Of a DNA stretch of 64,000 nt, positions 8,751 to 17,792 are shown piece by piece; position 1 is the first letter of the stretch; each line of letters starts with the position of its first letter. A program made the translations under genes and the position numbers. The notes under the pieces are model-generated. The model was not told the origin of the DNA. It saw only the letters and a list, made by a program, of their open reading frames with translations, and did no database searches. The DNA comes from Arthrobacter sp. efr-133-R2A-120 (GTDB lineage: Bacteria; Actinomycetota; Actinomycetes; Actinomycetales; Micrococcaceae). Location of the stretch: positions 1 to 64,000 of the forward strand of contig NZ_JARVRF010000013.1 of assembly GCF_030209835.1 (NCBI RefSeq). Reading direction: 5' to 3'.

Positions 8751-9932
8751 TCAGTCAGTTGGGGCGTGCCTCCGTCGCCTTTGAATCTCGACGTAGGCCG
8801 TGACAAGGAGCACGACAATCACAGCAAGGGCCAAGACGACGGCGGCGGGAACCACAGCGCTGACCGGTGCGAGCAAGAAAGCGATCACCACAGTAGGAAC
8901 TGCCCATGGCAGCACTGCGCGTAGAGGCTGACCGTAGCGAAGCGACACGATCGCATTACATCCATAGAAGAGGGCCAGGCCTCCGCCGAGCGAAATCCCG
9001 GAACCGAACGGCAAGTGCTCATAAGGCGCTGGAATGGCCGTCGCGATCGCCCCGGCGATCGCAGTGACTCCCAGCACCAGGAGAAACGGCATAAACAAGG
9101 TGGTCTGAAGGATCCCGGCGAAGTCGGACCGGGCCTGCAGCCGCTCGAGCCCCGCGGTGATGGTCCCGGTGCCGTATTGGAAGAACGCCCAGCCGAGGAA
9201 GGCAACAACGAGGAATCCGAGCGCGCCGACGAGTCCCGCGCCCGGGCCCCAATCGTCGGACACCTCAGTGACGATCGTGAATATGGATTCGCCGAGGACA
9301 ATGATGACGAACAATCCAAGCCGCTCGGAAGCGTGCTCGATGTTGATGCCACCGATGCCCCGGTTGGGCCAAAGGCGGGCGCCAATCGCCACCATGCCAA
9401 CCTCGACGACGATCGCGGCAGCCCACAGAATGACAGCGGTCTGGAGAGGCAAGAAGGCCGAGATGAGCCAGAGGAAGGCCGTGCCGCCGTTGTAGATCCA
9501 GATCCGCCACGGAGTCTCTGACGAATTTTCGCGGTGTTGGTACAGCCACAAGACCAGCAGGACAACGCGAATGGCGGCATTGGCCAACGAAAAGGCCCAA
9601 GCCCGTTCGCCAAAGGCGCCGGGCGCGGCCGCGGCCATGACGCTCGCCGCCGCCATGGCCGCGAGCATCGCGACACCCAGCGCCCTGGACGACAAACCAG
9701 GCAGGAGGTTGACCACGGAAACAATGTTCACCCAAGCCCACCACGCCGGAAAGAAAAGCAGGACGTAGGTGCCGAATTCGGCCCATCCAGGATCGCCATG
9801 GATCCCGCGGGCAAGCTGCCCAACGAAGGCCACAAAGACGAGGTCGAAGAACAACTCCATCCAGTGGACGCGGCCAGGGTCACGGGCCACCTCGTGTTTC
9901 AACCCGCCGGGAACCGGCGACTTATCCATCAT
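8751..9932 (-). CDS. ltrA: Low temperature requirement protein A (LtrA) family membrane protein
   Basis: A 393-residue membrane protein with about ten hydrophobic segments. The family hallmarks are seen: WMELFFDLVFVAFVGQL near the N-terminus and HASERLGLFVIIVLGESIF in the middle. LtrA was named from a Listeria cold-growth mutant; its biochemical role is unknown. The gene stands alone between convergent aldehyde dehydrogenase and the lipoprotein gene upstream on the same strand. The ATG at 9932 is used; a second ATG follows directly. Confidence 0.85.
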   Translation of the reverse strand: MMDKSPVPGGLKHEVARDPGRVHWMELFFDLVFVAFVGQLARGIHGDPGWAEFGTYVLLFFPAWWAWVNIVSVVNLLPGLSSRALGVAMLAAMAAASVMAAAAPGAFGERAWAFSLANAAIRVVLLVLWLYQHRENSSETPWRIWIYNGGTAFLWLISAFLPLQTAVILWAAAIVVEVGMVAIGARLWPNRGIGGINIEHASERLGLFVIIVLGESIFTIVTEVSDDWGPGAGLVGALGFLVVAFLGWAFFQYGTGTITAGLERLQARSDFAGILQTTLFMPFLLVLGVTAIAGAIATAIPAPYEHLPFGSGISLGGGLALFYGCNAIVSLRYGQPLRAVLPWAVPTVVIAFLLAPVSAVVPAAVVLALAVIVVLLVTAYVEIQRRRRHAPTD

Positions 9933-9988
9933 TGACCCATGCTATTGGCTGCCGGACTTCCCTTCCCCAGGGGAGCGATTTGGGTTGG

Positions 9989-10522
9989 CTACTTTCCCTT
10001 GAAAGTGAGCATGTCGGAGCCGCTCTTCCAGGTGAGCGTGCCCTGGCTAAATGACATTTCAATGGGTCGCTTCAGGAAATCCACAAACCACTGTTGCCGA
10101 GTGGCGGCGTCGGCGGCGCACCCCATGGCGCCGATCCCGAGCGTGCCGACCACCAATGTGTCCCCCGTAATTGTGGCCGCTCCGCTGATCGGCGAGCAGG
10201 GAGTTTTCGCAGCGATGTAGAGGGAACCATTCACGGAACTCAATTGCACCGTGAGTCGCCCTGATGCCGCCCAGGGCAGGTCAACGCCGTCTGATGTTCC
10301 GGCTGTACTGACGTACTCGGTACACGGAGCCGACGGCAGGAATGCTGCGCACATCTCCCGCGGCGGCGCAGGGGTTGTCACAAGGGACGTGGGGCCCGTC
10401 TGGGGAGGCATGGGTGCGGTGGTTCGCGGCTCCCCGGCTTGTTGTGACGCACACGAAGTCAGCGTCGTTCCGATAAGAAGCAGAAGAATCAGCTTTCCTT
10501 GCAAACCACCTCTGCACTGCAT
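9989..10522 (-). CDS. META-domain lipoprotein, putative
   Basis: A 177-residue secreted protein with an N-terminal signal peptide ending in the lipobox LTSC, a Pro/Thr-rich spacer of about 30 residues and a C-terminal beta-rich domain (residues about 75-177). The pattern GRLTVQLSSVNGSLYIAAKT, then TITGDTLVVG, then FVDFLKRPIEMSFSQGTL resembles META/HslJ domains. Two cysteine pairs may form disulfides. Function is unknown; such lipoproteins sit on the outer face of the cytoplasmic membrane. Confidence 0.65.
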   Translation of the reverse strand: MQCRGGLQGKLILLLLIGTTLTSCASQQAGEPRTTAPMPPQTGPTSLVTTPAPPREMCAAFLPSAPCTEYVSTAGTSDGVDLPWAASGRLTVQLSSVNGSLYIAAKTPCSPISGAATITGDTLVVGTLGIGAMGCAADAATRQQWFVDFLKRPIEMSFSQGTLTWKSGSDMLTFKGK

Positions 10523-10749
10523 TGTGCCCCCTGGTAGACGAACGCTGCTCGGTGCCCGCTGTTGAAGGAGTCTATGCCCGTGCTGGGGCTAAGGTCGCGC
10601 CGTTGCTCCAGTTCCGAGGGAGCTTTCATTGGTCATGCAGTACCGGCAGTGCGCCCCACGCAGCCCGGGATAGTAGCATGTGGAATGCAGGAATACGCTT
10701 TGCGAGGAGCGTCCCACGGACATGGAAAAGTTGGGGGCAAGCAAAAGCA
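10523..10749. other. Intergenic stretch with no recognisable feature
   Basis: About 227 bases upstream of the small ORF at 10750. An open frame on the plus strand extends through it from 10522, but I see no ribosome site or protein-like composition supporting it. It presumably holds the promoter of the META lipoprotein gene. Confidence 0.4.
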
Positions 10750-10974
10750 ATGGATTCGGAACCGGTACAGCCAGAGGTAAATCCGCGATTCAGCAACACC
10801 CGGAAACAAAATACTGATCTTGCCGTCCAGCAACTCCGGGCGGGCGGGTTCACGAACACTCAGGTGGACGAATTCCTCGAGACGCTGCACCGTATGGAGG
10901 CCGACGATTCAATACTTGCGCCGCTGACGAATGCCCTACTCGCCATGAACGTCTCAGTCCAGTGGCTAATGTAG
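10750..10974 (+). CDS. Small hypothetical protein
   Basis: A 74-residue hydrophilic ORF, MDSEPVQPEVNPRFSNTRKQ, continuing into a helical stretch with DEFLETLHRMEADDSILAPL. The frame is open further upstream, but the sequence there looks like translated non-coding DNA, so I place the start at 10750. No clear ribosome site is visible except a G-rich run about 12 bases upstream. The helical second half is protein-like. I do not recognise a family. Confidence 0.4.
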   Translation: MDSEPVQPEVNPRFSNTRKQNTDLAVQQLRAGGFTNTQVDEFLETLHRMEADDSILAPLTNALLAMNVSVQWLM

Positions 10975-11004
10975 GACCCGCCCCCACCTCAAGACTTAGG
11001 TAGA

Positions 11005-11385
11005 TCAGTCGGACTCGGCCTGCTGCTCGATGCGTCGACGCTGCTCCTCGAGCTCCTTCTCGCCTTCGTCTTCAGCTTCATAGAGCTTGGAGTTGGTGAT
11101 CTGGAGTTCACGCATCACAGCGTCAAGCTTCACGTGAAGGGCGGCACTGTCTCTGTTTTGGGTGTTCTGGATGATGAAGACCATCAGAAACGTCACGATA
11201 GTGGTGCCGGTATTGATGACCAATTGCCAGGTATCCGAAAATCCCAGCAGTGGTCCAGTGAAGGCCCAAACGATGAGAATGATTACCGCCGCGCTGAATA
11301 CCCAGGCGTGGCCAAGAACTTTAGCCACCCTCGTGGTGAACCGGGTAAAAAAGTCCTGACGGGAGTCTCCAGTTTTGCCACTCAT
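11005..11385 (-). CDS. Low-affinity iron permease family protein
   Basis: A 126-residue protein with two membrane segments (VFSAAVIILIVWAFTGPLL and LVINTGTTIVTFLMVFIIQN), followed by NTQNRDSAALHVKLDAVMRE and a charged coiled-coil tail. This is the signature of the Iron_permease (DUF307) family, of which the bacterial members have no proven transport role. The frame is open for another 100 codons upstream, but the ATG at 11385 gives the typical length and N-terminus and has GGAGATG upstream. It is divergent from the next LacI gene. Confidence 0.8.
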   Translation of the reverse strand: MSGKTGDSRQDFFTRFTTRVAKVLGHAWVFSAAVIILIVWAFTGPLLGFSDTWQLVINTGTTIVTFLMVFIIQNTQNRDSAALHVKLDAVMRELQITNSKLYEAEDEGEKELEEQRRRIEQQAESD

Positions 11386-11506
11386 GCAGACATCATCTCC
11401 CATTACCGGGACTGCAACTACTAGTTCGCGCCTTTTGCCCCGCCCCCTTCGGCCAAGCTTGACCACGCCTCGGCCACGCGAGTGATGACATTTCGGCCCA
11501 AAATCT

Positions 11507-11520
11507 TTCCAACGTTGTAA
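11507..11520. promoter_or_regulatory. Putative autoregulatory operator of the arabinoside LacI gene
   Basis: TTCCAACGTTGTAA matches 11 of 14 positions of the perfect palindrome TTACATCGATGTAA at 12652-12665 before the ABC importer genes. It lies 47 bases upstream of the LacI start, a usual position for autoregulation. Confidence 0.4.
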
Positions 11521-11566
11521 TCTGCAGGTTAAGACGGGTACCGGCTTGCGCGCGGAAGAAGGAAAA

Positions 11567-12598
11567 GTGGCAATTACCATGCGGGATGTGGCCCAAGCGG
11601 CCGATGTGTCAATCAAGACGGTATCCAACGTCATCAATGACCATCCAAACATCAAAGCCGAGACGCGCGAGCGGGTTTTGGTAGCCATCGAGAAACTTGG
11701 CTACCAACCCAATCTCTCGGCCCGTGGGTTGCGGTCGGGCCGTACGGACGTCATCAGCCTCATCATCCCGGATTTGAAGAACGCATACTTTGCTGAACTT
11801 GCCGACGCCGTCATGACGGCCGCCTCAAAGCGCGGGAAAGTCGTGATCATCGAGCAAAGCGGAGGCTCACGGGCACGCGAGTTGGAGATCCTGCATGGCC
11901 CACGGATGAGGATGGTCGATGGCGTCTTGTACAGCGTGCTCGGCCTGAGCCAGGAGGACGCGGGCCTCATCGACATCCCGACTCCCATGGTCCTCCTGGG
12001 TGAGCGGATCTTTCACGGCCCCACGGACCACGTCACCATGCAAAACATCGAGGCTTCTCAAGCAGCCACGGAACACCTCCTGCAACGCGGACGAACGAAA
12101 CTACTCGCCTTTGGTGCCCACCGAAATGAAGTCATCGGCTCAGCCGGGCTCCGCTTGGAAGGGTACCGCCGCGCCCTGCAGAAGGCCGGGCTGGATTACC
12201 GCGACGAACTGGCAATCGACGTCCAGTCGTGGCACCGGTCCGACGGCGCCCAGGCCATGCGGGAGGTCCTGGCGTCCGGGCTGGACTTCGACGGCGTCGT
12301 GGCATTCAACGACTCCCTCGCCCTGGGCGCCATGCGTGTCATGCAGGACGCCGGACTGAGAATCCCCGAGGATGTGGCAATCATCGGCTTTGACGACATC
12401 GACGAGACCCGGTATTCACTACCGACGTTGTCGACCATAGATCCCGGCCGGCAGGAGATCGCCGAGACCGCCGTCGCGATGCTCCTTGAGCGGATCGACG
12501 GCGCGGCCGAAGCAACGCCCGCCCGCGAGTTTGAAGCAGGTTTCAAGGTCGTCAGCCGGGAGTCCACAGCGATCCAGCCTGCCGAAGACTCCGCCTAA
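11567..12598 (+). CDS. LacI-family regulator, probable repressor of the arabinofuranoside genes
   Basis: A 343-residue LacI-family protein with the DNA-binding helix-turn-helix MRDVAQAADVSIKTVSNVIN, the hinge QPNLSARGLRSGRT and the sugar-binding core ending VPEDVAIIGFDDID-like (here IPEDVAIIGFDDIDETRYS). The start is taken as GTG 11567, with AAGAAGGA just upstream; an earlier TTG is possible. The gene lies directly before the binding protein-permease-arabinofuranosidase genes on the same strand, with a perfect palindrome in between. I infer that it senses arabinose or an arabino-oligosaccharide. Confidence 0.87.
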   Translation: MAITMRDVAQAADVSIKTVSNVINDHPNIKAETRERVLVAIEKLGYQPNLSARGLRSGRTDVISLIIPDLKNAYFAELADAVMTAASKRGKVVIIEQSGGSRARELEILHGPRMRMVDGVLYSVLGLSQEDAGLIDIPTPMVLLGERIFHGPTDHVTMQNIEASQAATEHLLQRGRTKLLAFGAHRNEVIGSAGLRLEGYRRALQKAGLDYRDELAIDVQSWHRSDGAQAMREVLASGLDFDGVVAFNDSLALGAMRVMQDAGLRIPEDVAIIGFDDIDETRYSLPTLSTIDPGRQEIAETAVAMLLERIDGAAEATPAREFEAGFKVVSRESTAIQPAEDSA

Positions 12599-12605
12599 TT
12601 TCTTC

Positions 12606-12665
12606 TTGACATGTAAGTCCGGTCACATCATCATGGATTTACAACGATTACTTACATCGATGTAA
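12606..12665 (+). promoter_or_regulatory. Promoter and LacI operator of the arabinoside importer operon
   Basis: TTGACA (12606-12611) followed after 17 bases by CATCAT (12629-12634) is a plausible promoter. Downstream, TTACATCGATGTAA (12652-12665) is a perfect 14-base palindrome with a central CG, the expected form of a LacI-family operator. A degenerate half-copy, TTACAACGAT, lies at 12639-12648. Confidence 0.65.
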
Positions 12666-12797
12666 AAGCTTGGGAATCTCTTCTTGTCCCTACCGAGCCC
12701 GTCCAGATCCCGCCAGCATCCGTTGGCTGGAGGACGCCCTACCCTCGCCTGCTCTACCTCCGACGACGACGTCCATGCACGACCGAAGGGAAACTAC

Positions 12798-14150
12798 GTG
12801 AACAAGAAAGCAATCGCGGCAGCAGTGTCAGCCGCTGCCCTGGCCGCCACACTGGCAGGGTGCAGTGGTGGCGCGGATGCCGCCAGTGCGGGCTCCAACA
12901 CCACCAATTGCACCAACAAGATTGTCCATGCCGACGCTCCGAAGGTCTCCGTGTGGGCGTGGTATCCCAACATGGCCACGGTCGTCGACAACTTCAACAA
13001 CTCCCACACCGATGTCCAGGTCTGCTGGACCGTGGCCGGCCAGGGTGGTCCGGAGTACGCGAAGTTCCAAACAGCTATCCAGGCAGGCAAGGGAGCCCCT
13101 GACGTGATCATGCTCGAGGCTGACCAGCTGACGGGTTTTGAACTGCAGAACGCACTTGTCGACCTGAGCAAGTATGGCGCCGGAGACGTCAAGAAAAACT
13201 TCAGTGCCGGTTCCTGGAAAGACGTCTCGCAGGGCCATTCGGTCTACGCGATTCCGGTCGACGGCGGGCCCATGGCCATGATCTACCGCAAGGACGTGCT
13301 GGACAAGTACGGTATCAAGCCGCCGACGACGTGGGCCGAGTACGAAACGGCCGCGCAGAAGGTCAAAGACGCCGGCGGCCCCGCATTCGGGGATCTTGGC
13401 AGCAATGTCCCTGCCGCCCTGACCGCCCTCATGGCCCAAAAGGGCGCCGTTCCCTTCACTTATGACCTGGCAGACCAGAAGAATATCTCCATCCACCTCG
13501 ACAGCCAGCCGGCCAAGGACGTCCTGAACTACTGGGCAGGGCTCGTGAAGAAGGGCCTGGTTGCCACCCAGGACCAGTTCACCACCGACTACATCTCAGG
13601 AATGATCGGCGGCAAGTACGCCACGTACATCTCCGCTGCATGGGCTCCCGGCTACCTCACCGGGTCAGGGGTGGGCAAGGGCAACGAGAAGGGAACATTC
13701 GCTGCGGCGCCGCTCCCCCAATGGGATCCAAGCAACCCTGTCTCCGTTAACTGGGGAGGATCCACCTTTGCCGTCACCTCACAGGCCGGTGACCAGAAGC
13801 TCGCCGCCGAAGTCGCCAAGGGCCTCTACGCCGACGACGCCTCTCTGACGGATGGCTGGAAGACCCAGACAATCTTCCCGCTCAACCAGAATGTGCTGAA
13901 GTCGGACGCATTCACCAACAACGCCGTGGACTTCTTTGGCGGACAGACCGCAAACAAGGACATCTACATCCCGGCCGAAAATGCCTACAAGGGCTTCAAT
14001 TACAGCCCGTTCAGCGTCTACTACTACGCGCAGCTGCAGGCCGAGACGGTCAAGATCAACGCCGGCAAAGTCAGCGGGGACGAAGCAGCCACCGAGCTGC
14101 AGGGCATCATGGTGAACTACGCGAAGAGCCAAGGGTTCACGGTCAACTGA
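12798..14150 (+). CDS. ABC transporter sugar-binding lipoprotein
   Basis: A 450-residue family 1 solute-binding protein. The N-terminus MNKKAIAAAVSAAALAATLA ends in a lipobox with Cys22 (LAGC), so it is a lipoprotein on the outer membrane face. The GTG at 12798 has AAGGG upstream and gives a clean signal peptide, so I reject the longer frame from 12684. Core motifs such as GAPDVIMLEADQL and WAEYETAAQKVKDAG fit carbohydrate-binding proteins. Together with two permeases and a GH51 enzyme, it probably captures arabino-oligosaccharides or arabinofuranosides. Confidence 0.88.
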   Translation: MNKKAIAAAVSAAALAATLAGCSGGADAASAGSNTTNCTNKIVHADAPKVSVWAWYPNMATVVDNFNNSHTDVQVCWTVAGQGGPEYAKFQTAIQAGKGAPDVIMLEADQLTGFELQNALVDLSKYGAGDVKKNFSAGSWKDVSQGHSVYAIPVDGGPMAMIYRKDVLDKYGIKPPTTWAEYETAAQKVKDAGGPAFGDLGSNVPAALTALMAQKGAVPFTYDLADQKNISIHLDSQPAKDVLNYWAGLVKKGLVATQDQFTTDYISGMIGGKYATYISAAWAPGYLTGSGVGKGNEKGTFAAAPLPQWDPSNPVSVNWGGSTFAVTSQAGDQKLAAEVAKGLYADDASLTDGWKTQTIFPLNQNVLKSDAFTNNAVDFFGGQTANKDIYIPAENAYKGFNYSPFSVYYYAQLQAETVKINAGKVSGDEAATELQGIMVNYAKSQGFTVN

Positions 14151-14158
14151 CAGGCCCT

Positions 14159-14191
14159 CCCGTTCCGCCGGCCCCGGGCGGGCGGAACGGG
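14159..14191 (+). terminator. Intercistronic hairpin between binding protein and permease genes
   Basis: CCCGTTCCGCC (14159-14169) and GGCGGAACGGG (14181-14191) form a perfect 11-bp stem with an 11-base GC-rich loop and no U-tract. In ABC importer operons such hairpins commonly stabilise the binding-protein mRNA or reduce read-through, raising the binding protein above the permeases. That role is inferred. Confidence 0.65.
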
Positions 14192-14226
14192 ACGGAATCG
14201 ATCAATAGAAAGTTGCAGGACAGCTC

Positions 14227-15213
14227 ATGGCAGTTCACGGGTCAACGGTGACGTCGTTGCCACACACTTCCACGCCGGACAAGGTGAATCCCCCGCCTCC
14301 GCCCGAACGCAGAATCCGCTCCCGCAGCGACAGAATGAATGCACGGCGGGCCAGGACCGGGTGGCTCTTCATCGCACCGTTCGGCGTAGTTTTCGTGGCG
14401 TTCCTTCTGGCTCCGCTTGCTTACGCCCTCTACCTCAGCCTGTTCACCAAGGGCCTGGCGACAGGTACGCGGTTCAGCGGTTTGGAGAACTATCTCCACG
14501 CTTTCTCGGATCCGCAGTTCCTCAAGGGCGTCTGGTTCGTGGTGCGCTTCTCCTTGGTACTCATTCCGGTCCAGATGGCCGTCTCCCTGGCGGCCGCCCT
14601 CGTGCTCGACCACCTCACCACACGGCTCGCCAGGTTCTCCCGGCTCATGATCTTCCTGCCGTACGCAGTGCCCGCGGTGATCGGCGCCCTGATGTGGGGG
14701 TTTCTCTACAGTCCGACATTCGGCCCCCTGGAGCAGTTGTTCTCCCTGTTTCACGCGTCGGCGCCCTTCCTGCTCAGTCAGGACAACGTCTTCTATGGCT
14801 TGCTCAACGTTGTGACGTGGCAGTGGGCCGGCTATTACATGATCATCATTTACGCGGCATTGCAGGGAATTGATCCGACGCTCTACGAGGCCGCCAAGAT
14901 TGACGGCGCCTCCGAAAGGCAAGTTGCTTTTCGCATCAAAATACCCCTGGTTTCTTCGGCACTGGTGCTCATTCTTATCTTTGCGCTGATCGGGACGCTG
15001 CAGTTCTTCTCCGAGCCGCAAATCCTCGGGCCGGTAGCCAATGGCAGCATCACTCCGGATTTCACCCCGAACATCTACGCGTTCAATTTGGCCTTCGGAT
15101 ACGCCCAGTTCAACTACGCCTCGGCCATATCCTTCTCCCTCGGCATCGTCGTCTTCATCGCGGTGTATATCTTCATGTTCGCTACCCGTAAGAAAGGGAG
15201 CAACCTCTCATGA
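14227..15213 (+). CDS. ABC sugar transporter permease (MalF-type)
   Basis: A 328-residue inner-membrane permease with six predicted membrane segments and the cytoplasmic EAA loop EAAKIDGASERQVAFRIKIP, which docks the ATPase. The N-terminal 40 residues are a proline-rich, basic cytoplasmic extension. It forms a heterodimer with the next gene product. The start ATG at 14227 follows GGACAGCTC. Its stop overlaps the start of the second permease gene by 4 bases. Confidence 0.9.
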   Translation: MAVHGSTVTSLPHTSTPDKVNPPPPPERRIRSRSDRMNARRARTGWLFIAPFGVVFVAFLLAPLAYALYLSLFTKGLATGTRFSGLENYLHAFSDPQFLKGVWFVVRFSLVLIPVQMAVSLAAALVLDHLTTRLARFSRLMIFLPYAVPAVIGALMWGFLYSPTFGPLEQLFSLFHASAPFLLSQDNVFYGLLNVVTWQWAGYYMIIIYAALQGIDPTLYEAAKIDGASERQVAFRIKIPLVSSALVLILIFALIGTLQFFSEPQILGPVANGSITPDFTPNIYAFNLAFGYAQFNYASAISFSLGIVVFIAVYIFMFATRKKGSNLS

Positions 15214-16109
15214 GCGCACTAACAACAAATCTCCCGGCCGCAACCCGGCTGTCGCGGCCCCGTCGCCGCAACGTGGTGGCTCATGTCTTTCTGGGCGTCC
15301 TGGTCCTGTATTTCCTGGCTCCCATTTGGTGGCTGTTCGTCGCCAGCACGAAAGACGCCCAAGGACTTTTCGCCGGCTCTTCCGGCGCTATGTGGTTCGA
15401 CAAGAATTTCAACCTCATCGCGAACATCCAGGACCTTTTCGCCTACAACGGCGGGGAATACGTACAGTGGCTGGGCAATTCGCTGCTCTACGCTGTCAGC
15501 GGCGGCTTGGGAGCGACCGCAATCTCGGTCCTGGCCGGTTACGGCTTCGCCAAGTACAAGTTCCGGGGACGGAACCTTACGTTCGCATTACTGATCGGTG
15601 CCGTGATGGTCCCCATGACGGCGCTGGTCATCCCTACATTCATCCTGATGTCCAACCTCAAACTGACCGATACCGTGTGGGCGGTCATCCTGCCGTCGCT
15701 GCTTAGCCCCTTCGGTGTCTACCTGATGCGGGTATACACCGCAGAAGCGGTGCCTGATGAGTTGCTCGACGCGGCCAGAGTGGACGGAGCCGGTGAATTG
15801 CGCACGTTTTTCCAAGTCTCCTTGCCCCTGCTTCGGCCGGCGCTGGTGACTGTCCTGCTGCTTTCCGTCGTGGGGACGTGGAACAACTACTTCCTGCCCT
15901 TGGCCATGTTGTCCACTGAGAGGCTCTATCCGCTCACCGTGGGCATCGGGCTCTGGGAGCAGCTGGCTTCGTCCAACAACGGGGGTGGCCACTCACTCTG
16001 GAGCCTGATCGTGGTCGGTTCGTTCATTTCCATCATTCCCCTCGTGGTGGCATTCCTCACCCTGCAGAAGTACTGGCAGGGCGGCCTGTCACTCGGCAGC
16101 CTCAAATAG
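15210..16109 (+). CDS. ABC sugar transporter permease (MalG-type)
   Basis: A 299-residue permease with six membrane segments and the EAA loop DAARVDGAGELRTFFQVSLP. It is translationally coupled to the first permease by an ATGA overlap. No ATPase gene is present in this operon, so the importer probably uses a shared MsiK-type ATPase encoded elsewhere, as is common for actinobacterial oligosaccharide importers. Confidence 0.9.
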   Translation: MSALTTNLPAATRLSRPRRRNVVAHVFLGVLVLYFLAPIWWLFVASTKDAQGLFAGSSGAMWFDKNFNLIANIQDLFAYNGGEYVQWLGNSLLYAVSGGLGATAISVLAGYGFAKYKFRGRNLTFALLIGAVMVPMTALVIPTFILMSNLKLTDTVWAVILPSLLSPFGVYLMRVYTAEAVPDELLDAARVDGAGELRTFFQVSLPLLRPALVTVLLLSVVGTWNNYFLPLAMLSTERLYPLTVGIGLWEQLASSNNGGGHSLWSLIVVGSFISIIPLVVAFLTLQKYWQGGLSLGSLK

Positions 16110-16158
16110 GCCCTCAAAGCACCCTTTCTCTCCCCGCTCCTCTCACTGAAAGCAGACC

Positions 16159-17670
16159 ATGGTTTCCGCACGCCTTACCATCGACCCACAATTCGCAGTG
16201 GGCACCGTCAATCCCCGCCTCTTCGGTTCGTTTGTTGAACACCTTGGACGCTGTGTCTACGACGGCATCTACGAACCCGGACACCCCAGCGCCGACGCCG
16301 ACGGCTTCCGCACCGATGTGATCGAGCTCGTCAAAGAACTCGGTGTCTCCACCATCCGCTACCCGGGCGGCAACTTCGTCTCCGGGTTCCGCTGGGAGGA
16401 CAGCGTTGGACCCAAGGAACAGCGTCCTCGCCGCCTCGACCTCGCTTGGCACTCCACCGAAACCAACGAGATCGGCATGCACGAGTTCAGCACGTGGCTG
16501 GAGAAGGTGGGCAGCGAACTCATGCTGGCCGTCAACCTCGGCACCCGCGGCACGCTGGAAGCCTTGGACCTGTTGGAGTACTCCAACATCCGCTCCGGGA
16601 CGGAGCTGTCAGACCGCCGGGCCGCCCATGGCCGGGCGGAGCCTTTCGGCATCAAAATGTGGTGCCTCGGCAACGAAATGGACGGCCCGTGGCAGTTGGG
16701 CCATCGCTCCGCTGACGACTACGGCAAAATCGCATCGCAGACCGCGAAGGCAATGCGCCAGCTGGACCCTTCCGTTGAACTCGTGGTCTGTGGCTCATCC
16801 AGCGCCCACATGCCCACCTTCGGAGAGTGGGAGCGCATAGTACTGACCCACTCCTACGACGACGTCGATTACATTTCCTGCCACGCCTACTACGAAGAGA
16901 AGAACGGAGACCTGGATTCGTTCCTTGCCTCCGCGACCGACATGGACCACTTCATTGAATCCGTGGTGGCGACGGCGGACCACGTCAAGGCTGTCAATGG
17001 AAGCACTAAGACCATCAACATTTCCTTCGACGAATGGAATGTGTGGTATCTCGAACGGTTCCATAACGTGGACAAAATCGAAGGGATGGACAACTGGCCC
17101 AAGGCGCCACGGCTGCTTGAGGACACGTATTCCGTGGCCGACGCCGTCGTCTTCGGCAACCTGCTGATTTCACTGCTCAAGCACGCCGATCGTGTCACGG
17201 CCGCTTCCCTGGCGCAGCTTGTCAACGTGATCGCTCCCATCATGACCGAACCCGGCGGCCCGGCGTGGAAACAGACCACATTTTTCCCGTTCGCGTTGAC
17301 ATCCAAACTGGCCAAGGGAGTCGCCTTGGATGTGAGGCTGGAAGCGGATACGTACAGCACGGACGCCTACGGTACCGTCCCGCTCATCGACGCCGTCGCG
17401 ACCTACGACGCGGACGCGGCTACGACGTCGGTCTTCCTGGTCAACCGATCACGGAGCGAGGAGGCAACCGTAACCATAGATCTTGTGGCCCTCGACAGCG
17501 CGATCGTTGTGGACGCGCAGACGCTCTCGGACGCGGATGTATACGCCAAGAACACGCTCGACGATCCGAACCGCGTAGGACTGCACCCGAACAAGACTGC
17601 CGTGGTGCGCAACGGCGTCGTCGAAATCACCCTGCCTCCCGTCTCTTGGACGGCGCTGCACCTCGGCTGA
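16159..17670 (+). CDS. abfA: Alpha-L-arabinofuranosidase, GH51
   Basis: A 503-residue retaining glycosidase that releases L-arabinose from arabinoxylan or arabinan fragments. The catalytic acid/base is Glu173 in CLGNEMDGPW and the nucleophile is Glu292 in ISFDEWNVWY; both positions closely match characterised GH51 enzymes (175 and 294 in Geobacillus AbfA). The N-terminus with NPRLFGSFVEHLGR is also typical. There is no signal peptide, so it acts in the cytoplasm on imported oligosaccharides, which agrees with the importer genes directly upstream. A strong terminator follows. Confidence 0.93.
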   Translation: MVSARLTIDPQFAVGTVNPRLFGSFVEHLGRCVYDGIYEPGHPSADADGFRTDVIELVKELGVSTIRYPGGNFVSGFRWEDSVGPKEQRPRRLDLAWHSTETNEIGMHEFSTWLEKVGSELMLAVNLGTRGTLEALDLLEYSNIRSGTELSDRRAAHGRAEPFGIKMWCLGNEMDGPWQLGHRSADDYGKIASQTAKAMRQLDPSVELVVCGSSSAHMPTFGEWERIVLTHSYDDVDYISCHAYYEEKNGDLDSFLASATDMDHFIESVVATADHVKAVNGSTKTINISFDEWNVWYLERFHNVDKIEGMDNWPKAPRLLEDTYSVADAVVFGNLLISLLKHADRVTAASLAQLVNVIAPIMTEPGGPAWKQTTFFPFALTSKLAKGVALDVRLEADTYSTDAYGTVPLIDAVATYDADAATTSVFLVNRSRSEEATVTIDLVALDSAIVVDAQTLSDADVYAKNTLDDPNRVGLHPNKTAVVRNGVVEITLPPVSWTALHLG

Positions 17671-17694
17671 CTTTGTTCAATTGGACAGAAGCCA

Positions 17695-17728
17695 CGCGAC
17701 ATCCCGGTCCGAAGACCGGGATGTCGCG
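17695..17728 (+). terminator. Terminator after the arabinofuranosidase gene
   Basis: A perfect 15-bp stem is formed by 17695-17709 (CGCGACATCCCGGTC) and 17714-17728 around a CGAA tetraloop. It is followed by a short T-containing stretch (CCTATTTGC). It ends the arabinoside importer operon. Confidence 0.85.
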
Positions 17729-17792
17729 CCTATTTGCATCACCGCCGACCGAACCTCTTTTGCCTGGTCCCGCCCGGTGGGACGATTTTGAT

